Assembly (NCBI RefSeq): GCF_016734815.1 | Contig: NZ_JAERQF010000019.1 | Location: 37,642 to 101,641, forward strand | DNA: 64,000 bases | Direction: 5' to 3' | From: Hymenobacter rubidus | Lineage (GTDB): Bacteria > Bacteroidota > Bacteroidia > Cytophagales > Hymenobacteraceae | Part shown: piece after piece, positions 35,486-44,797 of the stretch | Layout of the letters: each line of letters opens with the position of its first letter | Numbering within the stretch: the stretch's first letter is position 1 | Translations under genes and position numbers: made by a program | The notes under the pieces: model-generated | Databases searched by the model: none | The model's input: the letters and a program-made list of their open reading frames with translations, nothing else | What the model was told of the DNA's origin: nothing

Positions 35486-35607
35486 ACGGATAGTGAAAGT
35501 GAGGTAACCTGAGTGTAACCGGGCTGAACGCCCCAAACGTTTGCTATGGGTTAAGATGCTGTAAATCAAAGTTAAAATTATAATTCTGGCAGTGAACGGA
35601 TAGTTAA
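35483..35607 (+). promoter_or_regulatory. Pair of 15-bp direct repeats upstream of susC-like gene, candidate regulator sites
   Basis: TGAACGGATAGTGAA (35483-35497, overlapping the regulator's stop) and TGAACGGATAGTTAA (35593-35607) differ at one base and lie 110 bp apart. Between them is TTTG (35540-35543), 18 bases, then TAAATCAA, a weak promoter match. They could bind the AraC domain of the adjacent hybrid regulator. Confidence 0.4.
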
Positions 35608-35740
35608 CGCTTTTGAGAGGATTGAGCAAGCCCGCCGGGGCTGGCTGCCGGAAATTTGGACCATAAATCAACCCGCCGCTCTTGGCAGCCGGGAGCCGTT
35701 TCGGTCTTTTTTCCTGCTTTTCACTCCCACTCAAAAACGC

Positions 35741-38700
35741 ATGAACACACTGCTACATTCTCTTCCGCAGGCAGCGCTGGTGGCGCTGCTCGCCGGCGGT
35801 CCGGCCCTGGCAGCCAGCCCGGCCGAGCCCGGCCACGCCGCCGGAACGTTCGCCCATCCGGCCCTGGCCGACCGGCCCGTTACGGGCCGCGTGACCGATG
35901 ATAAAGGCGAGGGCCTGCCCGGCGTGACCGTGCTGGTGAAGGGCACCAACCTGGGCACCAACACCGACATGGACGGCAAGTTCAGCATCAACGTGCCGGA
36001 AGGGGCAACGCTGGTTTTCTCTTTCGTGGGCTATAAAACGAAGGAGGTGCCGGTGGGCAGCGAAAGCACCGTAGCCGCCCAACTGGTGACCGACGCCGCC
36101 GCACTCGATGAGGTGGTGGTGACCGGCTACCAGGTGCAGCGCAAGGCCGATTTGACCGGCGCCGTGTCGGTTATCAAGTCGGACGAGGTGCGGGATTTGC
36201 CGTCGTCGAACCCGGTGAAAAACCTACAGGGCCGGGTGCCGGGCGTGAGCATCACCACAGACGGCTCGCCGGCTGGCAACTCGACGGTACGAATTCGCGG
36301 CATCGGTACGCTGGGCAACAACGACCCACTGTACGTAATTGACGGCATCCCGACCCGCGAGGGCATCGGCCAGATTAACCAGAACGACATCGAGAGCATT
36401 CAGGTGCTGAAAGATGCCTCGTCGGCCAGCATCTACGGCTCGCGGGCTTCTAACGGGGTGATTATCATCACGACTAAGAAAGCAAAGAAGGGCGTAACGA
36501 AGGTTGATTTCTCGACTTTCCTGACGGTGCAGACGCCGGGGCCGCACATCAAAATGCTGAACACCCTGGACTACGGCCGGGTGTATGGGCAGGCAGCCAT
36601 CAACGATGGCATCACGCCGAACCTGCCGTTCTACAACTTCCAGACGCATACCGGGGCCAACGGCAAGCCGGTGCTGGATGGCGTGACGGTGCCCGAGTTT
36701 ATTGACGCGGCCCGCACGATGCGCTCGGCCGATACGGACTGGTTTTCGGAAATTCAGCGCAACGCCGTGTTGCAGTCGTACAACCTGAATATCAGCAACG
36801 GCGGCGAGCGCGGCGGGGTGCTGTTTTCGGTGAACTACTACGACAACAAGGGCATCATCAAGACCTCGGAATACAACCGCTGGACGGCCCGTTTGAACTC
36901 GGATTACAACTTCTTCAACGGCCGGCTGAAGATTGGTCAGAACCTGACGGTGGCCAAAACCCAGGAAACCATCCTGCCCACCAACGACCCCAACACGCCG
37001 GGCATCAACTTCATCCGCGACCGGGCCAGCCAGCTGCCGAGCATCGTGCCGGTGCACACCGTGGACGGCGTGGGCTGGGGCGGGCCGGTGTCGGGCATCT
37101 CGGACCGCGACAACCCGGTGCGCCTGCTCGAAGACAATAAGCAGAACATGGCCAACACCGGCCGGGCCTTCGGCAACGCCTTCGCCGACCTGGAAGTGGT
37201 GAAAAATCTGCACTTGCGCACCAGCTTCGGCATCGACTACAGCCTGTACCGCTACCGCGAAATCTACAAGACCTACACCGCCGGCTACCTCTCCGAAGCC
37301 AACAACCGCGTGACCGTCAACGACCGGTTCTACGGCAACTGGGTGCTGCAAAACACGCTGAACTACAACCTGAACTTCGGCGGCGGCAAGCACCAACTCG
37401 ATTTCCTGCTCGGCAACGAACGCATCGGTTACTACGACGAGAGCAGCTACGCTTCACGCACCAACTTCGCCAGCGAAAGCCTCGACTACGCCTACCTCGA
37501 CGCCGGCACGCTGAACAAGGACAACGGCGGCTCGGCCACGGCCTTCCGCCTGGCCTCGTACTTCGCCAAGGTCAACTACTCGTTCAACGACAAGTACTTG
37601 CTGAGCGGCACGGTGCGGCGCGACGGCTCGTCGCGCTTCGGCACAAACAATCAGTTCGGTATTTTCCCGGCCGTGTCGGGCGGCTGGCGCATCTCGGAAG
37701 AGGCGTTTATTAAGGACAACGCGCCACAGATTTCGGACCTGAAGCTGCGCGCCGGCTGGGGCCAGACCGGCAACCAGGACATTGCCAACTTCGCCTCGCG
37801 CGGCCTCTACCAGTCGCTGCTCGGCACGCTGGACCCCAACTTCACCACCGACAAAGGCACGGCCTACGACATCTACGGCACCAACAGCAACCTGCCCTCG
37901 GGCTACCGCCGCATTCAACAGGCCAATCCGAATTTGAAGTGGGAAACCACCACGCAAACCAATCTGGGCCTGGACTTTGGCTTCCTGGACAACAAGATTT
38001 CCGGTACGATTGACTACTTCATCAAGAACAGCACCGACATTCTGGTGAACCTGCCGTACCCCGCCGTGGTGGGCGAGGGCGGCGACAAGTTTGTGAACGG
38101 CGCTTCGCTGCGAAACAAGGGCTGGGAATTCCTGCTCGCCTACCAGAACAAGCTGGCTAATGGCTTGACTTACAACATTGCCGCCAACCTCTCGACCTAC
38201 CGCAACGAGGTGACTTACCTGCCCGATGAGGTGATTAACGCCTACGGTGGCAACGGCCAGGACGTGACGCGCCTGGGCCACTCCATCAACGCGGTGTACG
38301 GCTACGTGGCCGACGGCCTGTTCCAGAACGCTGGCGAGGTGAGCGGCGCACCCACCCAGGTGGGCGCCGCCCCCGGCCGCATCCGCTACAAAGACCTGAA
38401 CGGCGACGGTAAAATCGACAACTTCGACCAGACTTGGATTACCGAAGCAGTGCCCAACTACAGCTACGGTCTGAACGTGGGTGCCAACTACAAAGGCTTT
38501 GATTTACAGATGTTCTTCCAGGGTGTGCAGGGGCTGAATGCCTACAATAACATCAAGTTCCGCACCGATTTCGCGGGCCTGGCGGCGGGCGAAAACTGGG
38601 GCCAGCGCACCCTCGATGCCTGGACGCCGACCAACACCGGCTCGACCATCCCGGCCGTGTCGCTCATCAACAACAACGCCGAAAACCGCTCCTCGACCTA

Positions 38701-38929
38701 CTTCATCGAGAATGCTTCCTACATGAAGCTGCGCAACCTGCAACTGGGCTATTCGCTGCCCAACACGCTGGTGGAGAAGGTGAAGCTACAGGGCATTCGG
38801 GTGTATGTGCAGGCCCAGAACGTGTTCACCATCAAGAGCAAGGAGTACACCGCGCCCGACCCGGAAGTGACCAACTACCAGTACCCGATTCCGCGGATTT
38901 TCACGACTGGTTTGAACGTCACTTTCTAA
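35741..38929 (+). CDS. SusC/RagA-family TonB-dependent outer-membrane transporter
   Basis: A 1062-residue porin. Signal peptide about 1-25; an N-terminal carboxypeptidase-regulatory-like domain about 46-115 (TGRVTDDKGEGLPGVTVLVK); the TonB-box-like DEVVVTGYQ about 123-131; the plug (SSNPVKNLQGRVPGVSI, IRGIGTLGNNDPLYVIDGIP, KDASSASIYGSRASNGVIII); and a 22-strand barrel ending IPRIFTTGLNVTF. It imports oligosaccharides delivered by SusD using TonB energy. The locus suggests fructo-oligosaccharides or raffinose-type sugars. It follows the hybrid regulator by 255 bp that contain the candidate sites. Confidence 0.96.
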   Translation: MNTLLHSLPQAALVALLAGGPALAASPAEPGHAAGTFAHPALADRPVTGRVTDDKGEGLPGVTVLVKGTNLGTNTDMDGKFSINVPEGATLVFSFVGYKTKEVPVGSESTVAAQLVTDAAALDEVVVTGYQVQRKADLTGAVSVIKSDEVRDLPSSNPVKNLQGRVPGVSITTDGSPAGNSTVRIRGIGTLGNNDPLYVIDGIPTREGIGQINQNDIESIQVLKDASSASIYGSRASNGVIIITTKKAKKGVTKVDFSTFLTVQTPGPHIKMLNTLDYGRVYGQAAINDGITPNLPFYNFQTHTGANGKPVLDGVTVPEFIDAARTMRSADTDWFSEIQRNAVLQSYNLNISNGGERGGVLFSVNYYDNKGIIKTSEYNRWTARLNSDYNFFNGRLKIGQNLTVAKTQETILPTNDPNTPGINFIRDRASQLPSIVPVHTVDGVGWGGPVSGISDRDNPVRLLEDNKQNMANTGRAFGNAFADLEVVKNLHLRTSFGIDYSLYRYREIYKTYTAGYLSEANNRVTVNDRFYGNWVLQNTLNYNLNFGGGKHQLDFLLGNERIGYYDESSYASRTNFASESLDYAYLDAGTLNKDNGGSATAFRLASYFAKVNYSFNDKYLLSGTVRRDGSSRFGTNNQFGIFPAVSGGWRISEEAFIKDNAPQISDLKLRAGWGQTGNQDIANFASRGLYQSLLGTLDPNFTTDKGTAYDIYGTNSNLPSGYRRIQQANPNLKWETTTQTNLGLDFGFLDNKISGTIDYFIKNSTDILVNLPYPAVVGEGGDKFVNGASLRNKGWEFLLAYQNKLANGLTYNIAANLSTYRNEVTYLPDEVINAYGGNGQDVTRLGHSINAVYGYVADGLFQNAGEVSGAPTQVGAAPGRIRYKDLNGDGKIDNFDQTWITEAVPNYSYGLNVGANYKGFDLQMFFQGVQGLNAYNNIKFRTDFAGLAAGENWGQRTLDAWTPTNTGSTIPAVSLINNNAENRSSTYFIENASYMKLRNLQLGYSLPNTLVEKVKLQGIRVYVQAQNVFTIKSKEYTAPDPEVTNYQYPIPRIFTTGLNVTF

Positions 38930-38952
38930 CGAGGCACCGCCTGACGCCGGAA

Positions 38953-39067
38953 CCTCACCCCCGGCCCCTCTCCTCTGGGAGAGGGGAGCCGGACGATTGC
39001 AGACGAAAAACCATACGCCCGCGCCGCCGTGGCTCCCCTCTCCTGGGGAGAGGGGCCGGGGGTGAGG
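38953..39067. repeat. Family A double-hairpin element (A3)
   Basis: The outer arms CCTCACCCCCGGCCCCTCTC and GAGAGGGGCCGGGGGTGAGG are exact complements around two small hairpins. It sits between the susC- and susD-like genes, where a hairpin could lower downstream expression. Confidence 0.88.
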
Positions 39068-39109
39068 TTAGCCGCCTGAACATCTCCCCACCTAAGCCTT
39101 CAAATTCCC

Positions 39110-40834
39110 ATGAAATTCTTTAAACTCACCGCCTTATCCCTGGGCCTGCTTACCCTCTCCGTCGGCTGCTCCGACAAGGATTTTCTGAACGTAGACCCCA
39201 AAGGCACGCTCACCGACGAGCAACTCAACACCCCGACCAATATTGATAAACAGGTAATTGCGACTTACTCGCAGCTTGGCAACGACGTGTTCTACTGCCC
39301 CTACTCGTCGATGTGGCCCTATGGCAACATCCGCTCGGGCGATGCCTACAAGGGTGGTGGCGGCACGGCCGACGTGGACGGCTTCCACTTCTACGAAACC
39401 TTCTCCTTCAACCGCGTCGACAACGGTAACACCAACGACTTATGGACGTTATTGTTCATCGGTGTATCGCGGGCCAACGACGCCCTGCGCCGCCTCAATA
39501 CGGTGGACGCCAGCACCATGCCCACCAAGGCCATCCGGCAGGGCGAGGCGCGCTTCCTACGTGGGCACTTCTATTTCCTGCTGAAAGAAGTGTTCAAGTT
39601 CGTGCCCTACATCGACGAGACGGTGCCGGTGGACCAGTACAACACCATCTCGAACACGGCCCTGAGCAACGATGCGCTGTGGAGCAAGATTGCCGACGAC
39701 TTCCGCTTCGGCGCGGCCAACCTGCCGGTGACGCAGCCCGAAGTGGGCCGCGCGACCAAAGGGGCAGCGCAGGCTTACTTAGCTAAAACGCTGCTGTACC
39801 AGGCTTACAACCAAAGCGCTACCAATGCCGTGACGAGCATCGACGCGGCCAAGCTGCAGGAAGTGGTGGCGCTGGTGGACCAGATTGCTGCATCCGGCAA
39901 GTTTTCGCTGAACAACGATTTCGCCACCAACTTCCTCACCACGGGTGATAACGGGCCGGAGTCGGTGTTTCAGATTCAGTTTTCGCGCAACGACGGCACC
40001 GCCAAGGGCCGCACCCAGCGCGGCAACGAGTTGAACTATCCGATGAACCCCGACTACGGCTGCTGCTCCTTCCACCAGCCCAGCCAGAACCTGGTCAACG
40101 CTTTCAAAACCGATGCCCAGGGCCTGCCGCGCTTCAACGATTTCAACACCTCGGGCGACCTGACCACGGCCGCCGATTTCCTGGCCAACCCCGTCGACCC
40201 GCGCCTCGACCACACAGTAGCCATTGTGGGCCACCCGTTTAAGTACGACCCCAGCTTCGTGTTCCAGCAGTCGTGGGTGCGTGTGCCGCAGGTGTACGGC
40301 TACAACCTGTCGATGAAAGAGGCCGTGCTGCCCACCGACCCGAGCTTCCAGAAAAACCCGCCCTTCATGAGCACCTCGAAGAACTGGAACATCATCCGCT
40401 ACGCCGATGTGCTGCTTTGGAAAGCCGAAGCCCTGATTGAGCTGAACCGCGCCAGCGAGGCCCTGCCCATCATCAACCAGATTCGGACCCGTGCCCAAAA
40501 CAGTACCGCTATGCTGAAGCAGGCCAACGGCGCAGCCACCTCTAACTACCGCATCGGCCAGTATCCGGCTTCCGTCTGGACGCAGGCCTACGCCCGCCAG
40601 GCCCTGCGCTACGAGCGCCGCATGGAGTTCGCCATGGAAGGCTTCCGCTTCTTCGACCTCGTGCGCTGGGGCATCGCCGACTCGTTCCTGAACACCTATT
40701 TCACCCAGGAAAAAACCAAGCGCCAGTACCTGCAGGATGCCCGCTTCACGGCCGGCCGCGACGAGTACCTGCCCATTCCGCTCACCCAGATTAACCTGAG
40801 CCGCGGCCTGTACAAGCAGAACAACGGCTGGTAG
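39110..40834 (+). CDS. SusD/RagB-family glycan-binding lipoprotein
   Basis: A 574-residue outer-membrane lipoprotein with lipobox LSVGC (Cys20). SusD features are DFLNVDPKGTLTDEQLNTP near the N-terminus, EARFLRGHFYFLLKEVFKFVPY in the TPR region, IIRYADVLLWKAEALIELNRA, and YERRMEFAMEGFRFFDLVRWG. It forms the lid of the SusC channel. It is a partner of the gene at 35741, from which an A repeat separates it. The ligand is predicted to be a fructose-containing oligosaccharide. Confidence 0.96.
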   Translation: MKFFKLTALSLGLLTLSVGCSDKDFLNVDPKGTLTDEQLNTPTNIDKQVIATYSQLGNDVFYCPYSSMWPYGNIRSGDAYKGGGGTADVDGFHFYETFSFNRVDNGNTNDLWTLLFIGVSRANDALRRLNTVDASTMPTKAIRQGEARFLRGHFYFLLKEVFKFVPYIDETVPVDQYNTISNTALSNDALWSKIADDFRFGAANLPVTQPEVGRATKGAAQAYLAKTLLYQAYNQSATNAVTSIDAAKLQEVVALVDQIAASGKFSLNNDFATNFLTTGDNGPESVFQIQFSRNDGTAKGRTQRGNELNYPMNPDYGCCSFHQPSQNLVNAFKTDAQGLPRFNDFNTSGDLTTAADFLANPVDPRLDHTVAIVGHPFKYDPSFVFQQSWVRVPQVYGYNLSMKEAVLPTDPSFQKNPPFMSTSKNWNIIRYADVLLWKAEALIELNRASEALPIINQIRTRAQNSTAMLKQANGAATSNYRIGQYPASVWTQAYARQALRYERRMEFAMEGFRFFDLVRWGIADSFLNTYFTQEKTKRQYLQDARFTAGRDEYLPIPLTQINLSRGLYKQNNGW

Positions 40835-40865
40835 GAATTGATAGGAAACCTTCGACAAATAAGAA

Positions 40866-40966
40866 CGTCATGCTGAGCGCAGCCGAAGCATCTCGCGTGT
40901 GGTAGTAATTCAATCGCATTGATTAGTGATGGCACGCGAGATGCTTCGGCTGCGCTCAGCATGACG
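40866..40966. repeat. Family B hairpin element (B10)
   Basis: The arms CGTCATGCTGAGCGCAGCCG and GGCTGCGCTCAGCATGACG are perfect complements. The loop begins TGGTAGTAATTCAATCGC, the clearest form of the B loop core. Confidence 0.92.
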
Positions 40967-40987
40967 TTCCTGTTTACTTCAGTTACA

Positions 40988-42307
40988 ATGAAAAATAACG
41001 TCTTCTTCTGGTCCATCGTGGTAGCGCTGGGCGGGTTCCTGTTCGGCTTCGATACGGCCGTGATTTCGGGGGCCGAGAAAGCCATCCAGCAGGTGTGGGG
41101 CCTCAGCGCCTGGGAGCACGGCTTCACCATCTCCATCGCCTTGATTGGCACGGTGATAGGTGCCATTTTCGGCGGCATTCCCTCCGATGCGCTGGGTCGC
41201 CGCCGCACCCTGAGCTGGATTGCGGTGCTCTACCTGGTGTCGGCGGTGGGGGCGGCGCTGTCGCCGGCCTGGGTACCGTTTATGATTTTCCGCTTTTTGG
41301 GCGGGCTGGGCGTGGGCGCGTCGTCGGTCACGGCGCCGCTGTACATCTCCGAAGTGTCGCCGCCCGAGTCGCGGGGCCGCATGGTGGGCATGTTCCAGTT
41401 CAACGTGGTGTTCGGCATCCTGGCCGCGTATCTGTCTAACTACCTGCTGAAAAACATCGGACCCGATGCCTGGCGCTGGATGCTGGGTGTGCAGGCGGTG
41501 CCCGCCATTGCCTTCTTCCTGCTGCTGTTCCGCATTCCCGAAAGCCCCCGCTGGCTGCTCCGCCAAAACCGCGTCGCCGAAGCCCGCGCCGTATTCGAGC
41601 GCATCGACCCGGCCACGGCCGAGCAAAACGTGCAAACCATCTTGGTCGCCAACGCCGCCGAGGAAGGCCCCGGTGAGTCGCTGTGGGCGCCGCAGTACCG
41701 CCGCCCGGTGATGCTGGCGGTACTTTTCGCCATGTTCAACCAACTGGCTGGCATCAATGCCATCATCTACTACGCGCCACGCATTTTCGAAATGACGGGG
41801 CTGGGGCAGGACACGGCGTTGCTGTCGTCGGCGGGCATCGGGCTGGTCAATTTCATCTTCACCTTGCTGGGTGTCAACATCATCGACCGGTTTGGGCGGC
41901 GCAAGTTGATGCTGGTGGGCTCTTTCGGGCTTATTGCCACGCTGGCGCTGGTGGCGCGGGCATTCTACACGCAGGAGTTCGGCGGCATGCTGGTACCGGT
42001 GCTGCTGTTCGTGTACATCGGCTTTTTCGCTTTCTCGCAGGGGGCGGTTATCTGGGTGTTTATTTCCGAGATTTTCCCCTCAGCGGTGCGGGCCAAAGGG
42101 CAGGCGCTGGGCAGCTCCACGCACTGGGTGATGGCGGCGGCCATTGCCTTCACCTTCCCCTATTTCGCCGAGAAGCTGGGCGGCGGCAACACCTTTGCCT
42201 TCTTCGCGGCCATGATGGTGCTGCAGCTGCTCTACGTGCTGAAGCTGATGCCCGAGACGAAGGGCACCACGCTGGAAGCAGCCGATAAGGCACTGGTGCT
42301 GCACTAG
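40988..42307 (+). CDS. MFS sugar porter (sugar:H+ symporter family)
   Basis: A 439-residue inner-membrane transporter with twelve hydrophobic spans. Sugar-porter signatures are visible: GGFLFGFDTAVISGA, DALGRRRTL (loop 2-3 RXGRR-like), PESPRWLL, FNQLAGINAIIYYAPRIF, DRFGRRKLMLVG, and the end LMPETKGTTLE. The start is ATG 40988 (MKNNVFFWS); the frame upstream runs through the B repeat. It likely imports fructose or another monosaccharide released in the periplasm by GH32/GH36, to be phosphorylated by the fructokinase. Confidence 0.93.
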   Translation: MKNNVFFWSIVVALGGFLFGFDTAVISGAEKAIQQVWGLSAWEHGFTISIALIGTVIGAIFGGIPSDALGRRRTLSWIAVLYLVSAVGAALSPAWVPFMIFRFLGGLGVGASSVTAPLYISEVSPPESRGRMVGMFQFNVVFGILAAYLSNYLLKNIGPDAWRWMLGVQAVPAIAFFLLLFRIPESPRWLLRQNRVAEARAVFERIDPATAEQNVQTILVANAAEEGPGESLWAPQYRRPVMLAVLFAMFNQLAGINAIIYYAPRIFEMTGLGQDTALLSSAGIGLVNFIFTLLGVNIIDRFGRRKLMLVGSFGLIATLALVARAFYTQEFGGMLVPVLLFVYIGFFAFSQGAVIWVFISEIFPSAVRAKGQALGSSTHWVMAAAIAFTFPYFAEKLGGGNTFAFFAAMMVLQLLYVLKLMPETKGTTLEAADKALVLH

Positions 42308-42328
42308 TTGCAGTAAGCACGAAATAGC

Positions 42329-42427
42329 ACGTCATGCTGAGCGCAGTCGAAGCATCTCTACTGCTTCGTAGCAAAAGCATTGATTAGTTGCGCAGTAGAG
42401 ATGCTTCGACTGCGCTCAGCATGACGT
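42329..42427. repeat. Family B hairpin element (B11)
   Basis: The arms ACGTCATGCTGAGCGCAGTC and GACTGCGCTCAGCATGACGT are exact complements. The inner stem is CATCTCTACTG/CAGTAGAGATG instead of CATCTCGCGTG, a paired change shared with B13 and B14. Confidence 0.9.
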
Positions 42428-42458
42428 GCTGGTTTTACTTGCCATTCCCACCCAATAA

Positions 42459-44627
42459 ATGCTCCGACTGCTCCTCTTTCTTAGTTGCCTCGCGATGACT
42501 ACTATTGCCGGCATGGCCCAAACCGCGCCCGGCACCAGCATTGTCATCGAAACCGACCACACCAGCCTAGTGTTGACCGTGGGCGACCAGCAGCGCCTGT
42601 ACCAGACCTATCTGGGCCAGCGCCTGAGCCCGGTCGACCAGAGCCGCTTGCCCGTGAGCACGCAGCAGGCCTACGTGCCATCGGGGCTGGATAACCTGTT
42701 CGAGCCGGCCATTCGGATGGTGCACAACGATGGGAATCCTTCGCTGGAGCTGCGCTACAAGAGCCACAAAACCGATGCGCTGGCGCAGGGCCAAATCCAC
42801 ACGGCCATCGAACTGCGCGACCCGAAATACCCCGTGGAAGTAACGCTGCATTTCAGCGCCTACCCGGCCGAAGACCTCATCAAAACCTGGATGGAGGTGC
42901 GTCACCACGAGAAGAAGCCGGTGGTGTTGAGCCGCTTCGCCTCAGCCATGCTGCATTTTGAAGCGCCGCACTACTGGCTCACGCAGTTCCACGGCGACTG
43001 GGCTGAAGAGGTGCGCCAGCAGGAAGCCGAGTTGACCAGCGGCATCAAAATCATCGACAGCAAGCTGGGCAGCCGGGCCCAGATGTACCAGTCGCCCATG
43101 TTCCTGCTGGGCCTCGATAAGCAGGCCACCGAAACCACCGGCGACGTACTGGCCGGCACGCTGGCGTGGTCGGGCAATTTCCAGTTTTCGTTTGAGCTGG
43201 ATAACCGCAACGCCCTGCGGATGATGGCGGGCATGAACCCCTTCGCCTCCGAATATACTCTGAAACCCGACGAGAAGTTCGAAACGCCGGCCTTCATCTT
43301 TACCTACAGCCACCAGGGCAAAGGACTGGCCTCGCGCAATTTGCACCGCTGGGCGCGGCAATACGGCGTGCTCGATGGCACCAAGGAGCGCCTCACGCTG
43401 CTCAACAACTGGGAGGCCACGTTCTTCGATTTCAACGAGCAAAAGCTCGATGCGCTGATTGGCGACGCGGGCAAGCTGGGCGTCGATTTATTTCTGCTCG
43501 ACGACGGTTGGTTTGGCAACAAATACCCGCGCAACACCGACAGCACCAGCCTCGGCGACTGGCAGGTGGCCAAATCGAAGCTGCCCAACGGCCTCGGCCA
43601 TCTGGTGCAAACGGCCACCAAAGCCGGCGTGAAATTCGGCATCTGGATTGAGCCCGAAATGGTGAACCCGAAGAGCGAGCTATACGCCAAGCACCCCGAC
43701 TGGATTCTGAAATTGCCCAACCGCCCCGAGCACTACTACCGCCAGCAGCTGGTGCTGGACCTCACCAATCCGAAGGTGCAGGACTTCGTGTATGGCGTGG
43801 TGGATGAACTGTTTACCAGCAACCCGCAGCTGGCCTACATTAAGTGGGACTGCAACCGGATGATGACCAACGCCTACTCGCAGTACCTAGGCCGCGACCA
43901 GTCGCACCTCTACATCGACTACGTGCGCGGGCTCTACAAAGTGTTTGGGCGGATGCGCCAAAAGTACCCGCATGTGCCCATGATGCTCTGCTCCGGCGGC
44001 GGCGGCCGGGCCGACTACGGCGCCATGCCCTACTTCACCGAATTCTGGCTTTCGGACAACACCGATGCCTACGAGCGGGTTTTCATCCAGTGGGGCTATT
44101 CGCAGTTCTTCCCCAGCATTGCCATGTCGGCACACGTCACGAGCTGGAATAAGCAGCAGAGCCTGAAATTCCGCACCGATGTGGCCATGATGGGCCGCCT
44201 GGGCTACGACATTCGGGTGGAGGAAATGACGGCCGACGAGCTGACATTCAGCCAGCAGGCCGTGCGGGAATACAAACGCCTGAGCGACGTCATCTGGCAC
44301 GGCGACCTGTACCGGCTGGCCTCGCCCTACGAGGGCAACCGCGCCGTCTCGATGTTCGTGAACCCAACCCAAACCCAGGCCGTGGTCTTCGCCTACAACC
44401 TGCACCTGCGCACCGGCGAGGAGCTTGGGCGGGTGCGCCTGCAGGGCCTCGACCCCGCCCGCCAGTACCGCGTACAGGAAATCAACCTCATGCCCGGCGC
44501 GAAATCCAACCTCCCTGAGAACAATCAAACTTACTCCGGCGATTACCTGATGAAAGTGGGCGTGCTGGCCTCGGGGCCAAATCCGGCCGCGCTGACCAGC
44601 AAAGTGCTGGAGCTGACGGCGCAGTAA
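42459..44627 (+). CDS. Alpha-galactosidase, glycoside hydrolase family 36
   Basis: A 722-residue exported enzyme with a signal peptide (MLRLLLFLSCLAMTTIAGMA). The N-terminal beta-supersandwich domain is followed by a TIM barrel with LFLLDDGWFGNKYPRN, FGIWIEPEMVNPKSELY, nucleophile Asp464 in LAYIKWDCNRM, CSGGGGRADYG, and the acid/base region SDNTDAYERV (Asp533). These are textbook GH36 blocks. It removes alpha-1,6-galactose, for example from raffinose or stachyose, leaving sucrose-type units for GH32. Its presence with GH32 points to raffinose-family sugars as one target of this locus. Confidence 0.94.
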   Translation: MLRLLLFLSCLAMTTIAGMAQTAPGTSIVIETDHTSLVLTVGDQQRLYQTYLGQRLSPVDQSRLPVSTQQAYVPSGLDNLFEPAIRMVHNDGNPSLELRYKSHKTDALAQGQIHTAIELRDPKYPVEVTLHFSAYPAEDLIKTWMEVRHHEKKPVVLSRFASAMLHFEAPHYWLTQFHGDWAEEVRQQEAELTSGIKIIDSKLGSRAQMYQSPMFLLGLDKQATETTGDVLAGTLAWSGNFQFSFELDNRNALRMMAGMNPFASEYTLKPDEKFETPAFIFTYSHQGKGLASRNLHRWARQYGVLDGTKERLTLLNNWEATFFDFNEQKLDALIGDAGKLGVDLFLLDDGWFGNKYPRNTDSTSLGDWQVAKSKLPNGLGHLVQTATKAGVKFGIWIEPEMVNPKSELYAKHPDWILKLPNRPEHYYRQQLVLDLTNPKVQDFVYGVVDELFTSNPQLAYIKWDCNRMMTNAYSQYLGRDQSHLYIDYVRGLYKVFGRMRQKYPHVPMMLCSGGGGRADYGAMPYFTEFWLSDNTDAYERVFIQWGYSQFFPSIAMSAHVTSWNKQQSLKFRTDVAMMGRLGYDIRVEEMTADELTFSQQAVREYKRLSDVIWHGDLYRLASPYEGNRAVSMFVNPTQTQAVVFAYNLHLRTGEELGRVRLQGLDPARQYRVQEINLMPGAKSNLPENNQTYSGDYLMKVGVLASGPNPAALTSKVLELTAQ

Positions 44628-44650
44628 CTATCTGCCTGCGCTACCGGAAA

Positions 44651-44755
44651 ACCTCACCCACGGCCCCTCTCCAAAAAAGAGGGGAGCCTGACGAATTTCG
44701 TCAGAAGCTGAACCGGTGCCCCCTCTCTTTTGGAGAGGGGGTCAGGGGGTGAGGT
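44651..44755. repeat. Family A double-hairpin element (A4)
   Basis: Outer arms ACCTCACCCACGGCCCCTCT and GGGGGTCAGGGGGTGAGGT, with small inner hairpins (CCCCTCTcc and variants). It lies between GH36 and the fructokinase gene. Confidence 0.83.
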
Positions 44756-44797
44756 TTCGCATGAACGAGCTATCTATCAGTCAAAATCCTTCCAACC

